Below are positions 59,545 through 64,000 of a stretch of DNA of 64,000 nucleotides, one piece after another (the first letter of the stretch is position 1; every line of letters starts with the position of its first letter). Below the pieces are notes generated by a model. The model saw only the letters and a list, made by a program, of their open reading frames with translations, made no database searches and was not told the origin of the DNA. A program made the translations under genes and the position numbers. The DNA is from Chitinophaga dinghuensis (lineage in GTDB: Bacteria; Bacteroidota; Bacteroidia; Chitinophagales; Chitinophagaceae): the NCBI RefSeq assembly GCF_003259435.1, contig NZ_QLMA01000013.1, positions 56,069 to 120,068 of the forward strand, given 5' to 3'.

Positions 59545-61770
59545 TTATTCTTGCAGGGTTTCTTCCCTTTGTTTGCGTTGCAGCCATCCTTGTACGGCGC
59601 GTATCTGGGCGAAAGAGGCGGCATCTCCTGTACGTTCCTTGATCGGGCCTGTAGCGGTAGCGCCCAGGTCGCGGATATGGTTCATAATGAGCTTTACAAT
59701 GCCTTCCGGAACAAATTTCTCGAGCTCCAACTCACCGGCTTCCACACATTGAGCCAAATGGCTTTCTATGGTGCTGGCAGCGAGGTTGCGAGCAGTGGCA
59801 ATCTCTCCGATTGTCTTACCACCCAGGAATAATTCCAGCGATCCTCTCCTGCTACTTCCTTTCTCCACCTTGCCTTTCGCTTTCGCAGGTGCGGCTACAG
59901 GAGCATCTGTACCGGTACGTTTGGCCAAATAATCGGTCAATCCTTTGTTGAAATGAATATCGCCATAGGCGCATTCCCATACCTGTTGCAGTTTCACCCA
60001 GAAATCAGATTCCAGGGACATCAGCTGTAAATGGTATTTCTTGGCTTTGGCTTTCTTCACTTCTTCTGTATGCTCCCGCAGGGGAACAATCATTTCTTCG
60101 TATATGCTCTTGGTAAAATAGCCTACTGCTTTGGTGATACGTTCTTCCAGTTGTTCTGTTTCGCCGGTTTGGGCCACTACATCCAGCAGTTGATGTAACT
60201 GCACAGTAAATTTAGCAGCCACTTCAGCCTGTTGAATAATTACACTGGAGAGATAACGGGTCATTTTTAGCGCAGCATCAAAATCAGGGATTTTCTTGTC
60301 CTCGATCCAGATGGCATGCGATTTTATGAGTGCCTGCATTTTATACCAGTCGAATAAATGTAGGAGGAAAGACGCCTGGTATTTCTTACGCTCTACTTCC
60401 AGCAGCACTACCATTTCATTCGGTTCACTTTCCTGTCTTGCAAACTCAATAACGCGCGGATCAGTTTTAATACTGCCAAATCCAATGCGGGAATGCAGTA
60501 CTAGTCCTTCGAGGGAGGTACAGCGGCTCAAAGCCACATATACTTGTCCTGGTGCAAAGGCATAACCGGCGTCAATGATGGCTCTTTCAAAAGTAAGACC
60601 CTGACTTTTATGAATCGTGATCGCCCAAGCAAGGCGAATAGGGAACTGTGTGAAACTGCCGATTTCCTCTTCTTCTATGCTGTTTTCATCAGCATTAAAG
60701 TGATAGCGGATATTTCGCCAGGTTTCCTTTCCCAGTTTCATTTCTTCATGGGAACCGGAAAGCAGCAGTGTAATCTCGTCTTCATCAATCTCTGTTACAG
60801 TAGCAATTTTACCATTGTAATAGCGACGGGGCTGTGCGATATCATTTTTGAGGAACATCACCTGCGCTCCTACTTTCAATTGCAGCACAAGTTCAGTAGG
60901 CAATGCCTTATCGGAGAAGTCGCCCTCAATTTTCCCTTCGAAGCGATGCAATTTTCCGGGCATAGCTGCCAGTCGCGATGCGTTGATATCATCTGCCTTG
61001 CGGTTATGCGTGGTCAGTACGATAAATTCCTCGTCTTCATTTCCCTTGAATTCAGGGCGATAATATTTATTCAGCAGCTGTAAATCTTCGCCTTCCACTT
61101 TATCGTTACGAATTCTGTTCAGGATGTCGATGAATTCCTGTTCGTTCTGACGATAGATTTTTTTCAGCTCAATATACAGTGGCGGTTGTTGTTCTATGGC
61201 TTTTGCATCAAAGAAGAAGGGCGAATTGTAGTATTGCGACAACAAGGTCCATTCATCTTCCGGAATAACTGGTGGCAGCTGGTACAGATCTCCGATAAAC
61301 AGCACTTGTACACCGCCAAATGGTTGCAGTGGCTTATTCCGGAAATGGCGCAAAATTGCGTCCATAGCGTCCAGCATATCGCAGCGAACCATGCTCACCT
61401 CATCAATGATCAGGAGTTCCAGTTCCTGTAGTAATGCTTTCTTATCGTTGGTGAAGCGAATATTGCGGAAGAGGGAATGTCTGTCTGTACTGCTGACTAT
61501 ATCATCTGTAAATCCACGCTTGGTGCCAGGCACAAATGGCCCGAAAGGAAGCTGGAAAAAAGAGTGCATGGTAACACCGCCTGCATTAATAGCCGCAACA
61601 CCGGTAGGTGCAACAATTACGGTATTTTTGCGGGTATTCTCCTTGATATATTTCAGAAATGTGGTCTTCCCCGTTCCTGCCTTTCCAGTAAGAAAGATGT
61701 GGCGGTTAGTCTGGTTAACAAAATCTGCCGCCAGGTTAAAGACGACATTTGCGCTATCTGGTTGGGCCAT
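59545..61770 (-). CDS. Pif1-like helicase with C-terminal HTH_40 domain
   Basis: A 741-residue superfamily 1B helicase. Walker A GKAGTGKTT (29-37), APTGVAAINAGGVTMHSFFQ (motif Ia), LLIIDEVSMV (Walker B, near 118), GGVQVLFIGDLYQLPPV (motif III), KKIYRQ, and the C-terminal AWAITIHKSQGLTFERAIID and VYVALSRCTSLEGL (motifs V and VI). After about 450 a linker follows, then a C-terminal helix-turn-helix (LELFLGGKTIGEIATARNLAASTIESHLAQ, about 668-698) of the kind found at the end of RecQ. Likely a 5'-3' helicase acting on G-quadruplexes or stalled forks. It is divergent from the nitrilase gene. Confidence 0.9.
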   Translation of the reverse strand: MAQPDSANVVFNLAADFVNQTNRHIFLTGKAGTGKTTFLKYIKENTRKNTVIVAPTGVAAINAGGVTMHSFFQLPFGPFVPGTKRGFTDDIVSSTDRHSLFRNIRFTNDKKALLQELELLIIDEVSMVRCDMLDAMDAILRHFRNKPLQPFGGVQVLFIGDLYQLPPVIPEDEWTLLSQYYNSPFFFDAKAIEQQPPLYIELKKIYRQNEQEFIDILNRIRNDKVEGEDLQLLNKYYRPEFKGNEDEEFIVLTTHNRKADDINASRLAAMPGKLHRFEGKIEGDFSDKALPTELVLQLKVGAQVMFLKNDIAQPRRYYNGKIATVTEIDEDEITLLLSGSHEEMKLGKETWRNIRYHFNADENSIEEEEIGSFTQFPIRLAWAITIHKSQGLTFERAIIDAGYAFAPGQVYVALSRCTSLEGLVLHSRIGFGSIKTDPRVIEFARQESEPNEMVVLLEVERKKYQASFLLHLFDWYKMQALIKSHAIWIEDKKIPDFDAALKMTRYLSSVIIQQAEVAAKFTVQLHQLLDVVAQTGETEQLEERITKAVGYFTKSIYEEMIVPLREHTEEVKKAKAKKYHLQLMSLESDFWVKLQQVWECAYGDIHFNKGLTDYLAKRTGTDAPVAAPAKAKGKVEKGSSRRGSLELFLGGKTIGEIATARNLAASTIESHLAQCVEAGELELEKFVPEGIVKLIMNHIRDLGATATGPIKERTGDAASFAQIRAVQGWLQRKQREETLQE

Positions 61771-61790
61771 CTCCTATAAAATTGAAACTG

Positions 61791-61840
61791 CGAATATAGG
61801 TATTTTTAACATGACTTTAGCCCCTGGAAGCATATCTTCG
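61791..61840. promoter_or_regulatory. Divergent promoter region of the helicase and nitrilase genes
   Basis: Plus strand: TATCTTCG (61833-61840), 18 nt before the nitrilase ATG. Minus strand: TATATTCG (61791-61798), 20 nt before the helicase ATG. Both are one base off TAnnTTTG with the same TTCG ending. The -33 boxes are not clear. Confidence 0.35.
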
Positions 61841-61858
61841 TGATTAAGATATTATTTT

Positions 61859-62815
61859 ATGGAAACAATTAAAGTAGCCACAGCTCAGTTTGAGAACCGC
61901 AGCAACGATAAAGCGTATAACCTCGGAAGAATCAGGGAACTCTCCAAAGCTGCCGCCGCAGATGGCGCGCAGGTAGTCGCCTTTCATGAATGTAGTATCA
62001 CTGGCTATACGTTTGCCCGCCACCTCAGTGAAGCCCAAATGCTGGAAATTGCAGAACCCATTCCAGACGGCCCTTCCATTCGTCAGTTGACCGCCATCGC
62101 CGCTGAAAACAACATCAGTATATTGGCCGGACTCTTTGAAAAAGACGAAGCGAATCAGTTGTTCAAAGCATACGTTTGCGTAGACAAAAATGGCCTGGTA
62201 GCCAAATATCGTAAACTGCATCCCTTCATTAACCCACATCTGAAACCAGGCAATGAATATGTAGTTTTCGATCTCCATGGCTGGAAATGCGGTATCCTCA
62301 TCTGTTACGATAATAACATAGTGGAAAATGTACGCGCCACCGCCTTACTGGGAGCTGATATTATTTTCATGCCTCATGTGACCATGTGTACGCCTAGTCC
62401 ACGCCCTGGCGCAGGTTTCGTAGATGCAGGCCTCTGGGAACAAAGGGATACCAACCCTACCCCGCTGCGACTGGAATTTGATGGCATGAAAGGCCGCTCC
62501 TGGCTCATGAAATGGTTGCCGGCACGCGCATATGACAATGGCATTTATGCCGTTTTCTCCAATCCTATAGGCATGGATGATGATCAGCTGAAAAATGGTT
62601 GTTCTATGATCGTAGATCCTTTTGGAGATATTCTCACCGAATGCCGCAAACTCGGCGACGAAGTAGTAACCGCTGTACTAACCCGCGATAAATTGCAAAA
62701 AGCCGGTGGATATCGCTACCGCCAGGCAAGAAGACCAGAGCTTTATGCGGATATTATCGGCCAGCAGCACGATAGCGTGCAGAAAGTGGTATGGCTGCAG
62801 GGAGAAAAAAAGTAA
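61859..62815 (+). CDS. Nitrilase-superfamily carbon-nitrogen hydrolase
   Basis: A 318-residue cytoplasmic enzyme. The catalytic triad is visible: E44 (HECSITGY), K119 (KYRKLHPF) and C149 (GILICYDNN). The fold and length fit amidases and N-carbamoyl hydrolases of the superfamily. An unusual insert PSPRPGAGFVDAGLWEQRDTNPTPLRLEF (about 180-208) after the catalytic Cys suggests a restricted or unusual active site. The substrate is not known. The gene stands alone with a very strong terminator. Confidence 0.9.
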   Translation: METIKVATAQFENRSNDKAYNLGRIRELSKAAAADGAQVVAFHECSITGYTFARHLSEAQMLEIAEPIPDGPSIRQLTAIAAENNISILAGLFEKDEANQLFKAYVCVDKNGLVAKYRKLHPFINPHLKPGNEYVVFDLHGWKCGILICYDNNIVENVRATALLGADIIFMPHVTMCTPSPRPGAGFVDAGLWEQRDTNPTPLRLEFDGMKGRSWLMKWLPARAYDNGIYAVFSNPIGMDDDQLKNGCSMIVDPFGDILTECRKLGDEVVTAVLTRDKLQKAGGYRYRQARRPELYADIIGQQHDSVQKVVWLQGEKK

Positions 62816-62822
62816 AGATCGT

Positions 62823-62878
62823 ATGATAAAAAAAGTGGATGAGTCAATCATGATTGACTCGTCCACTTTTTTTATCAT
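62823..62878. terminator. Very long palindromic bidirectional terminator
   Basis: Positions 62823-62850 pair with 62851-62878: 28 pairs with one T-G wobble and no mismatch (the innermost bases would form the turn). Inner arms are GAGTCAATCA/TGATTGACTC; outer parts carry seven A and seven T, so a U run is present on both strands. It separates the nitrilase gene and the convergent unknown gene, whose stop codon starts at 62880. Confidence 0.92.
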
Positions 62879-63840
62879 TAATATGTCCCCCGACTGGAGG
62901 AATAGTCCAGCAAATTATCAATGCCCTCCCATTCTTCCCAAAGTCCGGTAGTTTTGAGATATGCTGTAATACAAGCTGCGAGGGAATTATGTAGATATAC
63001 TACCCCAAATCCTTGGCCATAATCTTCATCTGTAACTGCATAAAAAGTATGGGCCGAACCAGATGCTCGCAGCGCAACATTTATCTGACGGATAAAATTT
63101 TCATCAAACCAATCTGTGTCTCCCTTAACTGTAAAATCATGCGCTATGCCATTTATGCTCAATGCTATTTTCCAGATCGATCTATGGTCTTCAATTTTAA
63201 TATCTGCCACCTCTATTACAGGGTCTGTTAACGTTTTCAGATCATTCAATATCTCAACATAATCAGCAGCTCCTGAAATACATTCTCCATCAAAAATGGT
63301 GAGACCACGATCTCCAACTACTTCTCTCAGAAAGTCTGATAATATTGGTTGTTCCTTTTCGTCCTGTATTCTGGTGGAAACATACTGCGGTGCAGGCTCC
63401 TGGCATTTAAGCGGGGTAATGCGCATAAGTCCATCCTTCTGTTCCCGGATTTCATAATGCAACACTTCATAATTTTCATCGATCACTACCACTACCCTAT
63501 CCTCATCAAAGACCCAAGTTTGCGTGAATGTCTGTGCAAGAAGATCTTCGGAGAGACCAAACAAGAAAAACGACTTTCCATCCTTATTCTTCTCGTCAAT
63601 AATAGCGGGTATAAATTTGCTGTATCGGAAATAGTAATCAATATCAGTTATGCTCGTTACTGTAATGGAATTAGTGGCCTGTATTATCTCAAAATCACTG
63701 GAATAACAGACTTGAATGAAATAGGCACTATTCTTCCACTCCTGCCATAATTCAGATTGATTATAGGATGAAAGCTTTAAGTCTGTCGCAACAAACTTGT
63801 CTTGCAATAACAGTGCTGGCTTATATGTGAATAGATTCAT
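62878..63840 (-). CDS. Hypothetical protein, unknown family
   Basis: About 320 residues from ATG 63840 (MNLFTYKPALLLQDK); a TTG at 63873 would add 11 residues and is less likely. No signal peptide, membrane helix or known motif is seen. The protein is acidic and looks like a two-part alpha/beta protein: N-terminal half with WVFDEDRVVVVIDENYEVLHYEI strands, C-terminal half with IWKIALSINGIAHDFTVKGDTDWFDENFIRQIN. Size, acidity and position next to a mobile element resemble immunity-type proteins, but nothing confirms it. An IS end begins 66 nt upstream of the start, so its promoter may be altered. Confidence 0.7.
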   Translation of the reverse strand: MNLFTYKPALLLQDKFVATDLKLSSYNQSELWQEWKNSAYFIQVCYSSDFEIIQATNSITVTSITDIDYYFRYSKFIPAIIDEKNKDGKSFFLFGLSEDLLAQTFTQTWVFDEDRVVVVIDENYEVLHYEIREQKDGLMRITPLKCQEPAPQYVSTRIQDEKEQPILSDFLREVVGDRGLTIFDGECISGAADYVEILNDLKTLTDPVIEVADIKIEDHRSIWKIALSINGIAHDFTVKGDTDWFDENFIRQINVALRASGSAHTFYAVTDEDYGQGFGVVYLHNSLAACITAYLKTTGLWEEWEGIDNLLDYSSSRGTY

Positions 63841-63905
63841 AGGATAAATAGGTAACAGTTGAGAATATATCAAGCTATAACGATATTAAAAAGAGGATGC
63901 TCGTA

Positions 63906-64000
63906 TGGACTGCTCCCCAAAAGTTGGATAAAAAAATTAAGTATTTTGGAACTGAGCTCGGTATTTTACCGGGCTCATTCCATTTAGATTTAGTCTGATT
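63906..64000. mobile_element. IS3/IS150-type insertion sequence, end cut by window edge
   Basis: TGGACTGCTCCCCAAAAG at 63906 matches the terminal inverted repeat of IS3-family (IS150 group) elements (TG..CTG.CCCCAAAAGTTGG). Inside it, on the minus strand, is the 3' end of a transposase gene whose product ends in the classic GMSPVKYRAQF sequence. Only 95 bases of the element are in the window. Confidence 0.88.
63937..64000 (-). CDS. IS3-family transposase (OrfB), C-terminal 20 residues only
   Basis: The minus-strand reading ends ...RLNLNGMSPVKYRAQFQNT then stop (TAA at 63937-63939). This is the well-known C-terminus of IS150-group integrase-type transposases. The rest lies beyond the right edge; whether the element is intact cannot be judged. 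Confidence 0.88.
   Translation of the reverse strand, partial: IRLNLNGMSPVKYRAQFQNT

Noticed and set aside
1..64000. CRISPR array, prophage or defence island
   Set aside because: No spaced direct repeats, phage structural genes or Cas/restriction genes were seen; the only mobile DNA found is the IS end at the right edge.

Overview
The window comes from a Bacteroidota chromosome, most likely Chitinophagaceae and Chitinophaga-like. The evidence is a type IX secretion (gliding-type) C-terminal domain protein, -7 boxes of the Bacteroidota form TAnnTTTG, weak Shine-Dalgarno sites, BshC (bacillithiol), an HAE1-RND tripartite pump with a lipoprotein adaptor, and a bacterial class I terpene synthase. 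The genus is inference; no rRNA or tRNA gene was seen. Gene density is high and most genes are ordinary core or accessory chromosomal genes.

Layout. 1-10.3 kb: 3' part of a nucleoside transporter, a DUF4259 protein, SMC, a FUSC-family membrane protein and a short UvrA (UvrA2 type). 10.3-14.9 kb: two related small membrane proteins around an outer-membrane barrel protein (minus strand), divergent from a YCII/DGPF protein, an ECF42-type sigma factor with a long C-terminal extension, and a duplicated DoxX-like membrane protein. A shared bipartite promoter-like motif lies before the DGPF gene and before the DoxX gene. 15-21 kb: bshC and a glgA-glgC-GH130 operon. 21-25 kb: a DUF72 protein and a large FAD/Fe-S 2-hydroxyacid dehydrogenase. 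25-31.5 kb: a TolC-HlyD-RND operon ending in a methyltransferase. 31.6-35.3 kb: TMEM175 channel, DUF2157 protein, terpene synthase and IPP isomerase. 35.4-36.7 kb: free-methionine-R-sulfoxide reductase and a CpsB-type phosphatase.

36.7-56.3 kb is a single-direction exopolysaccharide/O-antigen-like operon of 16 genes. It holds a 4,6-dehydratase, Wza, Wzc, UDP-sugar dehydrogenase and 4-epimerase, Wzx, an ATP-grasp enzyme, Wzy, three GT4 glycosyltransferases, a secreted beta-helix protein, a WbpV/WbpL-like reductase/initiating transferase pair, a NeuD acyltransferase and a T9SS cargo protein. The sugar genes suggest a polymer with N-acetylquinovosamine and N-acetylgalactosaminuronate (or amide derivatives). 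Assembly would be Wzx/Wzy type, with Wzc autophosphorylation opposed by the CpsB-like phosphatase encoded convergently at the operon's end.

56.7-64 kb: a lutABC lactate-oxidation operon, a Pif1-like helicase with a C-terminal HTH, a nitrilase-family hydrolase, an unrecognised protein, and the end of an IS3/IS150-type insertion sequence cut by the window edge. The most notable finds are the predicted ECF42 regulon with its shared promoter motif and a 21-bp inverted repeat, the ATP-grasp enzyme in the polysaccharide operon, the terpene synthase/idi pair, and paired hairpins near 14.9 kb.
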